Source: Diplocarpon mali
Taxonomy: Eukaryota; Ascomycota; Leotiomycetes; Helotiales; Drepanopezizaceae
Direction of reading: 5' to 3'
NCBI GenBank assembly: GCA_024741835.1
Contig: JAENRP010000076.1
Span: 1-64,000, forward strand
DNA length: 64,000 nt
Positions 34,401 to 46,782 of the stretch are shown here, in pieces. Position 1 is the stretch's first letter, and each line of letters begins with the position of its first letter. Under the pieces are notes generated by a model. The model was given only the letters and a program-made list of their open reading frames with translations, searched no databases and was not told where the DNA came from. Position numbers and translations under genes: made by a program.

Positions 34401-37400
34401 GGACCGTTTTATAGGATTTGATAAAAAAGGAAAAAAGTAAAAAAGCATAATACTAGCTAATATTCGAACTATATATAAAAGCAAGGCTAATAAAGTACAA
34501 TTAATAGATTAGGGAATCTCTAATAGCTCAAAGCCTAAAGGATTAGATAATTAATTTAAATAAGACAAGAAGCTTCGACCTCTAAAGCTAGGTAGCAAAT
34601 TCGATAAGTTTATTATAGGCAGATTTTCTAATAAACCTATCGGATATCGGCTAATAAAAGAACGTTTCAATATACTAAAAATTAGAAAAGACTTAATAGA
34701 GTAAAAACGCAAACTACTTTATAAAACCTTAACAAATCGAAAGGACGCCTTAGCTTTTAATTAAACGGAACTTAGCTAGATTTAAGAAGAGGTTACGCCT
34801 TATATTAAGATTAAGATAATACCCTATAAAGCTTAGTAAGAGAAAACATTTAGTATTCCTAAAGCCCTTTAAGAAAAGGTAATCGAAATATTAAAGGATA
34901 GGCTAAAGCAAGGTATTCTCAAGTTCTATAATAGCCCTTATAAGAACAAATGGTTCCTAATTGCTAAGAAAGAAAAGGGAACTTATAAACTAATAATAGT
35001 AGTAGTAGAGATAAATCAAGTAATTATTAAAGACGCCAACGTTCCTCCGAATATAGATGAGTTCTTAAATAAATTCGTAGGATTAACCCGCAGCTCTCTT
35101 ATTAACTTCTTCTTTAAATATAACCAATTCATTCTTAATATTAAATCAAGAGATATAATAGCAATTTAAACCCCTCTTAGGCTACTTTAAATAATAAGAT
35201 TACCTTAAGAGGCTATAAATTCGATCGCTCAATTTATTTAAGTAATTTATAAGATACTAATGGATTATATACCTAATATTACGCTCCCTTATATAAACGA
35301 TATAAGAGTAAAAGGATTAAGATCATTCTATAACTATAAAGAAGTTCTCCTTAATATATAATGATTTATAATAAAACATATTTAAAACCTAGACTAAGTA
35401 CTTATACAATTCGAAAGGGCAAGAGCAATAGTTAGTCCGAAGTTATAATACTATCTTCTATTAATAGAAATTGTTAGTTTCGTTACTAATTCCAATAGCC
35501 GAAGTCCTTAAAGGGCTAAAGTACTTAAAATCGACAAATAAGAGAGGTGTAATAATATAGCAGAAGCTCGCGCATTTATTAGTATTATAGTATACTATTG
35601 CATATAAATCAAGGATTTTACTAAAAAGGCAGCACCCATTTATTCCTTATTTTAAAAAGGGGCTAAGTTTTAATAGGAGGAACCTTAAATAGAGGCTATA
35701 AAACAACTAAAGCAAGCGTTGCTTAAAGCGCTATATCTAATTAAAATAGACTATAAAGCTAACGCTAGGCCAATTATATTAATAGTTAACGCAAGCTTAA
35801 TCGAATAGGGTACTATCCTTTAATAAGCTAATAGCTAATAGAAAAGATATCTAGCTTACTTTAAAAGTGGTCTTTAGAATCTAGCAGAGATAAAGTATAA
35901 TGCTATTAAATAGGAATATAAAGGAGCTTTAAAAGTAATGAAAAAGATAAGAAGCGACCTTTATAGCACTTACTTTATCCTTGAAACTGATGCTAAAGTA
36001 CTAGTAAAACAACTGAATAGAGCTGCAAGCGACCTACCTAAAGCCTTGCTAATAAAATAGATTACTTAAATAAGACTAATAGACTTTAAAGTCAAATATA
36101 TTCTAAGAATAAAAAATACTGCCGCTGATAGCCTTTTAAGAAGAACTCGTCCCTACCCTTCTGATTTAATTAAAGAAGATGAAATAGATATTAATAAGTA
36201 GGTAGAGAACGAAGTTAGTTATCTATCAATATATCGCCTTAAAGGGACTCGACTTACAGTCTTAACCTGCGAGTCAAATAAGAGAATTTTATTACCTAAC
36301 TACTTAAGTAACTCTAAAGAAATTGCGAAATTTTTAATTATACTTAAATAATTAAAGATAGTTACTCCTAAGGATTTTCAGAAATTCAAAGCTAAAGCTT
36401 TGATTTATCTAATATAAGGAAGACGATTATTTAAAAGGAGCGATAACTCATTTCCTATATAGCTCTATTTAAATGATAACAAACTGCGAGCTAAGGCTAT
36501 TTAAGATATTTATAAGGAGACTGGCCACTAAGGAGCTAAGTCTACCTACTATTAACTCTTAAGGAAATTCTTTTAAAAGGGTTCTTTTAAGGACTATAAA
36601 GCCTTTATGAAAAGTTGCATCCCCTATTAAAAATGAAAACCTAATTATAAAGAGAATCTTCTATTCCTAACCTAGCCATTAGGCCTTTTCTATAAAGTCA
36701 GTCTTAATATTATATAAGTATTAATAATCGAAAATAGGATTATATATTTTATTCTAATAAAGGAAGACCTATTAGGATAGCCTAAAGGACGACCTTTAAG
36801 ATCTGCTAACTTTAAATCTATTGCAAAGTTCCTTTAAGAAGACGTAGTCTATCGCTATAGACTTTTTAGCAGACTAACTATTAATAAAGGCCTTAAAAAT
36901 AAAAGAGTAGTTAAAGCTTTTTTATAAAAATATAGTATTAAATAGGTTTAAATCTTAGTATATAACTTAAAAGCTAATAGAATAGTAAAGCGAGGATATT
37001 GCAATATTCTAAATAGGCTATTTAAAGTTACTTATAAAGGATTTAAGAATTAGATAAAACACTTTTATAAAATACTCTTTGCTTATTGAACGATAATCTA
37101 TAAACCAATTGGAATTATACTATTTTTCCTTATCTATAGTAAAGAGGCATAGCTCCCTTTTAAATCCTAATAGCTTATTTAAAGATTATTCGACTATAGT
37201 TAAATTTAGAACCGTTCCGATTTGCTAGCAATAAGATGCTGATAACTTAAGCTCTAAGATATAAATATAAAGGAAATCATTTTGCAAAAGAAACGATATT
37301 AGGAAAAAGCTAAGGAAGTATAGGCTGCTTTTAAAGTACTTAAAACGTACCCTATTTGAAAAGATAATCTTATCCTAGTTTACAATATTATAAGAAGTAT

Positions 37401-37840
37401 TAATATATTAGCTAATACTAAATTTGACTATCGATAGCTTAGTCTATTTAAGGTTAAATCTAAGTAGAAAGAAAAGGGATACTATTCTCTTTAGGAACTT
37501 AATAGAATCGATATTAAAGGAACCTTCGCAGCTAACCGATTGAAGCGCTTTTATTAATGCAATTAGACCTTATTCCCCTTAGAAGACGAATTAGAAATTG
37601 ATATAACCTTTGAATCTTCTATAGGAACCGATAGCAATATAAGCAACTTTAAACCCTTGGACGAAGACTAAGATTTTTCCAACTTGACCTATAAGCTAGT
37701 CCTACGAGTAAAGAATATTAAAATACCCAACTAATTGCGATCCTAAGTCATTATTCCTAAAATATCCGAAGAACGCAGATAAGAATACTAAACGATTTCC
37801 TAGCCTATCAATTGTCCTACCTTCCTTTAATCCTTATTTT
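31480..37840 (+). pseudogene. Gypsy E gag-pol, RIP-degraded
   Basis: Gag spans about 31.5-32.7 kb, with a cysteine cluster C-x2-C-x6-C at 32543-32575. A retropepsin-like site (A-L-I-D-x-x-S-E-V-N) lies at about 33640-33675. RT spans about 34860-35500, with F-x-Y-N-S-P-Y-K-N-K-W-F-L-I-A-K-K and Y-I-N-D-I-R-V-K-G at 35290-35316 (Asp to Asn). RNase H lies near 35740-36150. The integrase zinc region (G-H-Q-G-A-K-S-T-Y-Y-Q-L) is near 36520. The core has K-G-L-K-N-K and A-N-R-I-V-K-R-G-Y near 36890-37010, then K-P-I-G-I near 37105. RT/RNase H before integrase gives Ty3/gypsy order. Palindrome copies fall inside it at 32206, 34122, 34284, 36251 and 37686. Confidence 0.75.
34284..34308. repeat. Palindromic repeat, clearest copy in gypsy E
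   Basis: Reads cacttatagg-ccgga-cctataagtg, with 10-bp perfect arms. Other copies in E start near 31197, 32206, 34122, 36251, 37686, 38949, 40336, 41220, 42865, 43051, 44281, 45103 and 45530. Confidence 0.8.
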
Positions 37841-38103
37841 TACATTTTCAATAAGGTCGCCTCCTTTATTATTTAAAATATAGATCTTTTAAGATCACTT
37901 TAAATTCTTACCTACTTTGACTTATTTTATATTCTTAATATTAGCCTTTAATTATAGCATTCCTATTACTTTCCTTAAATAATAAATAAAAAGTCCAATT
38001 TCCTTAATATATATATAGTAAACCTATTATAGCTTATATGCCCTTTTAATTCTTATACCCTATTGAAATCTCTTATTTATACTCCTTATCTTTTATAAGC
38101 AAT

Positions 38104-41100
38104 ATGCCTTTAAAGAACTTACAAATGGTTTTATCTACTATAATAGGGGATAAATAAGCACTAATTATAAACTTCTCTTAAGATAGTAGAGCTATTATAT
38201 CGTTGGAAAGCTTTAAGTCGACCTACGCAGCCTTAAAAGATATAGAGTAATAAAAACTCCTTTTAGCTTATGCGAATGCTATTAATAACCTTTTAACCTA
38301 AGTGGCCCTCGGAATTCTCTAATTTGACGACTTCTTAACCAAAGAATTAAAATTAAAGGGAATCTCTAAAGAGGAGTTCTTAGCTAACGCAGATTAATAT
38401 ATAACCTTGGCCGACACTTTTAAAATAGACTAAGATAAAAGAGAAGAATCTATTCGATAATTGGATAATTTAGCTACTAATAAGAGAGGACTCCTATTTC
38501 ATTTGCGCTTCTTAATAAATATTAATTCTAATAATAGAAGATAAGTATTATTAAAAATTCTTAAGGAAAATACTCCTATTGCTAAAGCTATTCAGATTCT
38601 TAATTTCTTTATTATTTAAGAAGGAGTAGTAAAATTCTAAAGCAATCGAATTCGCAGTCGCAGATTTGTAGGCCTATCTAATGCAGTACTTATAGCAGCT
38701 AATAGGGCTATAAAAAGATCAAATTAAGCTGCAGATATTATCCTACTTAATAGCACTATTATTAATATACTAAAGCTCTGCGCTTTTACTTATAGTTTAC
38801 TTCTTTTAAAAGAAAACTGGACTCCTATACTAGAGTTTAAATAAGATTTCTTTAATAATAAAGAAGAGAATTGGTTATTTATAATTAAGCCTGCCTTAAA
38901 ATTCGCCTCTTAGCCTAAAGATATAATAAGTGCTAAACTACGTAATTTGACTCGCGGTCTTAGACTAAGAGTCAAAAATAAGAATTTTAAAACTAGACCT
39001 AACCTACCTTTTACTAAAATGATTTTAAAAACCGCAGCCGAACAGATTGCTCAAATGCTTAGCGCAGCCTCTTTAGAATTTTCAAAATCTTCAAAGGACT
39101 CTCCTTTAGCTAAACGACCAATTCTGGCCCGACCTTTAAAAAGGATAAATCGTTCGATAGCCACCTTAGCTAATTTGCAATTTAAAACCAAAGGATTGCA
39201 CACTTGCTTAAACTCCTTCCTTAATAACTTAAAGGAGCTAGTTCTTGACTTCTTTATATCTATATATAACCGCTTTAAAAACGATAATATAAGGGAAGAC
39301 CCTATTCCTACTACTTTAAAGACAACTAAAAGAGCTATTAGACAGATTCAATAGCTTATCTTAGATAAGTTCGCCCTTACGGATATTATTCAATTCTTTA
39401 ATAATTACAAAAGTTAAGAACCTAGTCTCTTAAATACTAAGCGAGACTATTTTATCTTATAAGAAAGAGAACGCAAGGAGGAATCTATTAATTAAGATAT
39501 TTATAATTATAGCAATATGCCTCAATCGGTCATTCTTAACCTTAAGCTTAAAGAACGATATAATATTTAAGTATCCTCTGCTATAAAAACTCGCTTTTAA
39601 TAGTATCTTCCTAATATAGGAATCGAAGGGAGAAGACTTTGCGACCTTTATATTTGCTCTCTTTTAGTTTACTATAGCCTTAATTATAAAGGATTTAATA
39701 TTAATAAAACTATTAAATACCTCGAACTTCTATATATAATAAAAGATATCGATCTTTTTCTAATCTACTTTAATAATCAGTTCTTCGTCTCTTTAAGGAT
39801 ATGCAAATCCAACCTATTAATAATAGAGGCATCTTTAAATGCTATAAAATTCAGGGCTAATCCTAAAGCCTTAAAAGCATTAGAGCCGATTGAATAGAAC
39901 AATTCCTTCTTATTAATATTATTAAATAATAAATAGTAAGAGGAAATAGAAGAAGAAGGGTCAATTGTAATGCCTAAACCCTTTGGATGCCGCTTCCTAA
40001 CTAACAATTTTACTACTAATAATAGTGCTTTTATAAGTACATTCCTCTCTATTATAAGATAAGAAGTAGAGATATATCTTTATCACTTTTGCCTTATGGA
40101 TAGCGCGACCTTTATACCTTCTTATTTTCTTTATAATATAATATTTAATCTCATTTAATAAGTCCTTCGAATGCACTATAGACTCTACCTCTTAGCTATA
40201 ATAGCAAGAAGTAAAGGAACCTATTAGCTTATAGCCTACCTTAAACCTCTCTAATTAATTGGCCTTAGTCTTTACAATCAAGTCGTTTTAATAAAGAGAG
40301 ATATAAGTGCTATTAATAAAGAAATTCCGATTTTTACTTATAGTCCTGGCTCGCGAGTCAATTTTATTAGAAAGTAAGTCTTAGATTATCAAATCCTACT
40401 AATTGGATAAGGGCCAGCTTCTAAAAGCCTTAATAGGTAGGTCGGCTCTTAATCGAATATAAAACTCACTCTATCTATAAAGAAGATAAGTCGATAGACT
40501 TCCTAGGCACTTGGTTCAAAATCTCAACTAGCTTAAATAACTGCAAAATTGAAGCGAAAGGAGATCTTGCGACCTATTACTAATAATAGCAATCCAATTA
40601 TAGTAATAATAAAATAGGGATATCTTCTTAAAATGCTTTTAAATAATTCTTATAGAACTAGTGGTTTTATAGCCTTTTATAATAACTATACAGCTATCTG
40701 CGATAAGAATACTTTAGAAAATAAAACTCGAATCTCTGATCTTATCTTTTCAGTCTCTACTTTAAAGTAACCCTTAGTACCTTAATAGATTAATATAAGT
40801 AGAACTACTGCACCTTTTAAGGCAGCTTTTCATTTTGAAAACTATAGCAGCCTCTTTAAAGCTATTATTAATCGACGCTCTTAGACGGATCTATCAGTTA
40901 TAATTAAAGTACAAGAGTTGTTTCTTTTTAATAAAGACGAATTGAAAATACATCTTATAGAATATAATTAGGAATTCTTTAATGCCCTTATTAAGGCCTG
41001 GACGAATGTTATAAATACTAAATCGCTTCTTTATAGACTTAAGTCTTAAGGATAATGCAATAAAGTAAATGCTATCTAAGAGCCTAATGCACTAATTGAT

Positions 41101-41496
41101 AAAGATATTATTATAAGAAAATTCGGAAAAGAGATAAGCTATAATACTAGTATAATACCAGACCCTAATTTAAGAACTAATCCCCTGTTTTTACCTTTAA
41201 GCTTAAAGACGCTAAGACTGACTCGCGAGCCTAGCCTGCAAGTGAGGTTGGACTCGGCCAGCTTTAGCCTATAAGATAGTTCGGATGAACTTCGGCCACT
41301 AAATCTAAGGGTACTAATAGAAGATCCTTTAAAAGAGGTCCTTAAAGCTGAAAAATCATTAAGAAGCGAGAACTAACGCAAGAGAAGAAGACTCTAAAGT
41401 GATAATAAAACCGATAATTAAGTCGAACGATCTAGAGAATCGAGTCTACCACCCCCTTTAAAAAATCATTTAGAGAAATTGCGAATTAGAAGTTGA
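38104..41496 (+). pseudogene. X1: long ORF of unknown function in gypsy E
   Basis: A frame of 1131 codons from ATG 38104 (M-P-L-K-N-L-Q-M-V-L) to TGA 41494-41496, interrupted by TAG/TAA at likely CAG/CAA codons. A 135-codon open stretch survives at 38947-39354. Visible landmarks are F-D-D-F-L-x-K-E near 38318, a Lys/Arg-rich middle, and a basic C-terminus (R-K-R-R-R-L followed by S-R-E-S-S-L-P-P-P-L) that could be a nuclear localisation signal. Palindrome copies at 38949, 40336 and 41220 lie in it; at 38949 it encodes L-T-R-G-L-R-L-R-V. X2 downstream is a diverged paralogue. I see no RT, protease, integrase or transposase motif. Not recognised. Confidence 0.6.
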
Positions 41497-41977
41497 ATTT
41501 TTTAGGATTATCTACCTTTTATACACCTGCCCTTCTTTATTCTTAACCTATTATTCCATTCTATATATATTCTTTATTTACTTTATTCTTTATATAATCT
41601 ATCCCTTGATTATTTCCTTTATATGCAACTTTCTAACGCTTACCTTTGAAATATCGTCCTTACCTTTAACAATTATTATTCACTAAAAGTAGGTCCTTAT
41701 ATGCGTCATATCCTACTTTTATTCCTACTTCCAGGCTCATTATGCCTACTTTTTCTTTATATACTAGTACGATTCCAAACTCTATAAATAAGCCTTTCCT
41801 TGTATTACGATTTTACTTTTTTTACTTCTTCTATAACTCTACTAGCACTAATAATACTACTAGTACTATCTTTCTATTATTAATCTTTTCTAATCTAAGC
41901 CTCTTATCTTAATAAAATTCTTTCTAAAGATTTATTCCTTAGCAAGGAACCTTATCACTTTTATTAAATAATTCATT
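41497..41977 (+). other. Spacer between X1 and X2
   Basis: Very AT-rich, pyrimidine-rich sequence without a supported gene. It resembles the 37840-38103 spacer before X1 in base make-up and may hold a promoter or 5' leader for X2. Confidence 0.4.
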
Positions 41978-44900
41978 ATAACCCCCTTTAGCATAGGCAA
42001 AAAGGTCACACTTAAGAAGAATATATCACTTATTGCCTTAAGTAGTAAGTCTTTAGTAATATCTAATAATAAACTAATATTAAAAGGTAGATTCTCGTAG
42101 GATAAGAAGACTCTTCGGTCATTGGAAGATATCGTAAGCACCTATAGAATATTAGGCGAGATAGAATAGTAGGTATTCTTGAATTTATCTATTAAGGTGC
42201 TTAACTATAGAATTTCTACTATTAAGGAAGGATTCTTAGGTTTCGATGATTTCTTAAATAAGGAATTCTAAAGCAAAGGTATTAATTAAGAGAAGTTTTT
42301 GCAAAAGTATTAAAGGTATGCTAATTCAATTGATTTATTTTAAAAGAACTAAGATAAGAAAAATAAGTATATAAAAAGGTTAATGCAATTCACAAATAGT
42401 ATTCGTAGTATACTTTTCCAAACCTACTTTATAACTGATATTACCGCTAATAACGCCTTATAAAGGCTTGGCAAAATTTTTAAGATATACTAACTAATAG
42501 TAAAGGCTATATAGGTATTAAATCATTTCACTATTTAAGAAGGTATAAAGAAACTCTAAGGCAATAAGGTAAGAGGTAGAAAATTTATTAGTTTCTTAAG
42601 CACTATTATGCATACTACTATTTAGACTATAAAAGACGATCCCGCGTAGTACGATAGTCTGGCCCTTTCCGACTAGATAATTTTAAATACCCTTAGCCTA
42701 TAACAGTTATAATATAGTTTATTTATTATAAAAGAAAAGATGATCTATCTCACTAAGTATATTATAAACTATTTTAATAATAAAATAGAGAGATAGGAAT
42801 TTATAATTCCTACTATTTAGAAAATGCTACTACTCCTAGCGGAACTAACTAATAAGGAAAATCTGATTCGTAGGCCCGGCCTATAAGTAGAATTAGTATA
42901 TAATAAAGAAGTCCTTAAGCATAAGGTACCTATAATACTAGAAATATAAACTGCTAACTATTATAACCTTGAATCTTTAAATATAGATGTATTTGAATTA
43001 CTATCCTTAGAAATGCTTAAAATACCTCGAATACTAATAGCAAAGAAGTTGACTCGTAGGCCCGGCCTATAGGTTAATATATGTAATAATATAAACTTAA
43101 AAGAAGATTTACTAAAGGAAGAGAATAGCGCTATTATTAATATATTGAAAATTTTTAATAATACTAAAAAAGATATCTCTAATATCGTTTAATCCTTCCT
43201 TAAGGACTTGCAAAAGTTTATACTCAAATTCTATAAGTCGATAATAAAGCGTTTAAGAAAAGAAGGTTAAGGAGAAGTTTTATTAGTATAAGAAGGAATA
43301 GTAAAGGCTATTAAATAAATTATAAAACTGCACTAAGACGAATTCTTTATAGATAATATTATATAGTTCTTTATTAACTATAAGAAATTGAATAGTAACT
43401 ACTATATTCTTAAAGAAAAGTCAAAAGATAGTATAACTATCGTCTTTATAAAATGCTATTAAGTTCCCCTTAATATTAAGATAATATTATAGTATAGCGA
43501 TAGATTTAAGATTATAATAATATTAGAAATAAAAATAAGACTTTCCAAATTTATAGTAAGAATATTCAAGGACTTTAATTTTGATAAATTCTGCGCCTTT
43601 TATAAACGATAATACGCGCAGTACTATAGGCTAGCAATAATAGGCCTTAATAATAAAGATATATTATCTAATATCTATAAACTTTGCACTACTCTTAACC
43701 TAAAGTTATTTTTACTATACTTAAGGAATTATGCAATTATAGCTACCGGCAATAGAATAATAAGCTAAGTTAAGAAAGATATATTATTAGGATTCGCTAA
43801 GTTTAAGGTAGCGCTTAAAGCTTTGAAATTATTCTATAATATCACTTAAACTCCCGCCTAGTATAATACTATATTAACTAATGATAAATTAATATCATTT
43901 TAAAGCAAAGGTTTTTTAAATATGCCTAAGCTATTCAGCTATGCCTTTTTAAGTACTATACGCATATATAGTCATAGTTCTTGCGCAAAGACTTCATTTT
44001 TAATATTAGTATAAGAAGAACTAGAAATGTACCAATACTACTTCTAAGTCTCTAATAAGAAGCTAGCTCTTTTATCTGCGTTCCTTTATAATATGACTTA
44101 TAGTTTAATATAACAGACTCTGAGAATGCACTATAAATTATATCTAAGCGCTTTACTTACTTATTATAATTCTTTATATAAGCTAGTAACGTACCCTAAG
44201 CCTATATAATTTATTAGGGTTAACTACCATTTGAAAATCGTCGCAATTAGAATTAATATTAATATAAGATTTATAAGATTGACTCCTAGGCCTAGCTCGT
44301 AGGTTAGCCCTCCTAATAATAGAACTATGGACTACTATATCATTTTAGCAGCTAAACAATCGACCGGCTAATTTGCTATATAAGAGAAGTCTTATAAATC
44401 ATTAATCCTTATACCAATTAGACCTAAGAATACTTAATAGATTTTGATAAACTTAGTATAAAGCGCTATTTAATGAAAAGAACTAAATACTAAATAAAGG
44501 ACGTTCTTAAAAGAATACGTTTCTAATAAGACTGTCCTATTCTTAATATTTATAAGATAAAGAACATTTATTAACTTAGATTTAAAATAAGAACCTAGTA
44601 AAGGCAGCTTCCTTACAATTAGCAACAATTATACTAAAGTTATTAAGAATAAAGCCCTTAAGAATAGAGTGGACCTAAAGGACTTTTTAATTAAAGCTAT
44701 TAATATAAAGTGACCTTAGACTATAAGATAGAGTATTATAAGCGAATTATCCGCAAAGTTCTATATAATACTTAGAATAATAAAAGGTAGTCTATTATTA
44801 AAGGCGCTTATAAGAAGAAGACTATAAAACAATCTATTAATTATAATAATAGTAAAAGACTTATTTGCAAAGGATATTACGCAATTAATAACTTATTTAA

Positions 44901-45451
44901 AAAAATATAAGTAAGAACTATTTAAAGATTTTGCAAACACTTGGAAAATGATTCAATAGTTAAAGCTATAGCTATATAAAGATAAGTCTTAAGCTAAGAC
45001 CAAGGGTATAGATAATAGTATTAAGGCCAATAATATAATCGATAAAGTCATTCTTCTTAAGAAATATAGTATTAAGAAACCTTAAGCAAAGACCCTAGAA
45101 ATGACTCCTAGGCCCAGCCCGCGACTCGATCTAAAGAAGGGCAAGGATAAGGAACTTATATCTGTCAAATCCCTTGCCGCATCCCCCTTAGCAGTAGGTA
45201 ACTCTCTAAAGGATAATAATAATAATAAAGATAACGATAATAATAATACTATAATATAAGTCTCTCTCCTTATTAGCAAAAGCCGTTATACTATACTAGT
45301 ATCCGCAAAGAGTATAAAAGCTCTTACTACACTAAGACCTGCCTTATTAAATACTAATAGCAATGCTATAAGAAGAAGTAGTCGTTTAGCAAAAAGAGTA
45401 TTATCTAGTAATAGTTCTCCCTATCCTTTAAAAAGAACTAAGGAAAATTAA
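41978..45451 (+). pseudogene. X2: paralogue of X1 in gypsy E
   Basis: Frame from a probable former ATG (now ATA, 41978) to TAA 45449-45451. It shares with X1 a common layout: an S-L-E-D/S-x-x-S-T-Y block, F-D-D-F-L-N-K-E-F (42241), a following S-K-G-I motif, a later E-G-x-x-K-L block, and a basic C-terminus (R-R-S-S-R-L-A-K-R and L-K-R-T-K-E-N). Palindromes at 42865 and 43051 both encode the peptide (T/I)-R-R-P-G-L-x-V in frame; others are at 44281 and 45103. RIP stop codons throughout. Function unknown. Length about 1157 codons, close to X1. Confidence 0.6.
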
Positions 45452-45559
45452 CATCTAAGTTAGTACTATTTTTAATTGTTTTTATAACTCTATAGCTTAT
45501 TTATCTATTTTGCTAGTTTCGTTTTCTAACTCCTGGGCCCGGCCTATAGGTGAAAAGTG

Positions 45560-45585
45560 NNNNNNNNNNNNNNNNNNNNNNNNNN
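45560..45585. other. Assembly gap (run of N)
   Basis: 26 undetermined bases directly after a palindrome copy (45530-45552) and before an A/C/T homopolymer-rich stretch. The true gap size is unknown. Confidence 0.95.
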
Positions 45586-45774
45586 AAAAAAAACCCCTTC
45601 TTTTTTTTTCTTTTACCTTTAATAATAATATGGCCCTAGTTTAGGCCTTTTAATATATTAGTTTTCTCGCATTTAAGGTTTGCTAGTAATTGATATACTA
45701 TTGCCTTAACCTATATTATTTTATATTCTTTATTAATAGTAGTAAGGGCTACTACTTTTGTTATTTAAGATATA

Positions 45775-45893
45775 TATAAAGACCTAGGACAGATAGGTCT
45801 CGTAATATATATTATATAATCAGCGTAAGACAGTAGGAGGATAAAAGGGCCATCTTCTATATATAGAGATAGCGCGTGTCGCTATAGTACTAA
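45775..45893 (+). repeat. 3' LTR of gypsy E, left part
   Basis: 119 bp matching 30282-30400. Interrupted by copia D at the ACTAA target. The remaining 126 bp are at 53938-54063. Confidence 0.88.
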
Positions 45894-46192
45894 TATAGGT
45901 TCTATACCGGTAATCGATATTCACGTGAATATAGTTGAGTACTTATTATTAAAAAGAATCTATTATAATATCTGTCTATCTTTATATAACTGAGATAGTA
46001 CCTTTATACCTATGAATATCCTCCCTCCTATAGTCCCTCCTAGCTGCATATAGATATCCTTCTAAGGTCCTCCGGCTAAATAGCCGTCCGAAATATATAC
46101 GAAACCCCTTATATCGCATATGGTACAGCTGTATAGGATGACCCTAGGAACGAGGGCAGCTTGCCTCTTGCATAGGAATCTGCGTACCAATA
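45894..46192 (-). repeat. 3' LTR of copia D
   Basis: 299 bp pairing with 53634-53932. In plus orientation starts tataggttctat (RIP form of TGTAGG) and ends ccaata (from CCAACA). Confidence 0.9.
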
Positions 46193-46782
46193 CCGGCAGT
46201 ACTCTCTTTTTAAAAAGACCTTTTCAACTCGCATAAGGAAGTACGCAGAATAGGTATATAAAGGAGGCAGATCGGTAGCAAATAATCAAATGGTAATAAA
46301 GAATAAAATAGTAAAGACAAATAGCTTAATAGCAAAGGCAGGTATAATAGGTAGTAAGGATAGTATATAGGAAATAGAATAGCAAAGATAAAGGCAAATA
46401 GCAAAGAGGGAAAAGAAAGGTATTTAAGTGATAGAAGCAATCTAAAGTCTTTGTTCGAGCCTTATAGTAGTGCGATTATAGTCCGGTTGCGTTCTAGTAG
46501 GTTCGAGACTCTTTATTAAAGAGTCATCTGGAGTTGTAATCCACTATGGCTATAAATTATAATAATCTGTAGAAGGGAAAAGAGGGGCCTTTAAGAAGGT
46601 ATATATATCGAGCTTCCCTCCTCCTTTGATCTCTTAACTTTAACTCCTACTTCTTGTAAGTAGGTCGATTCCCCCTCTTGCTTTTAAGTTAATTAACCCT
46701 ATAGTAGATCTTATCTTATATTATCTTATTAATACTATTATTATTATTAGTAAGTGCTCCGATTATTAGCCAACCCCCTTTA

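Noticed and set aside
38104..45451. X1/X2 as parts of a Maverick or Starship-type element
   Set aside because: No tyrosine recombinase, protein-primed polymerase or terminal inverted repeats seen. Both lie within the LTRs of E.
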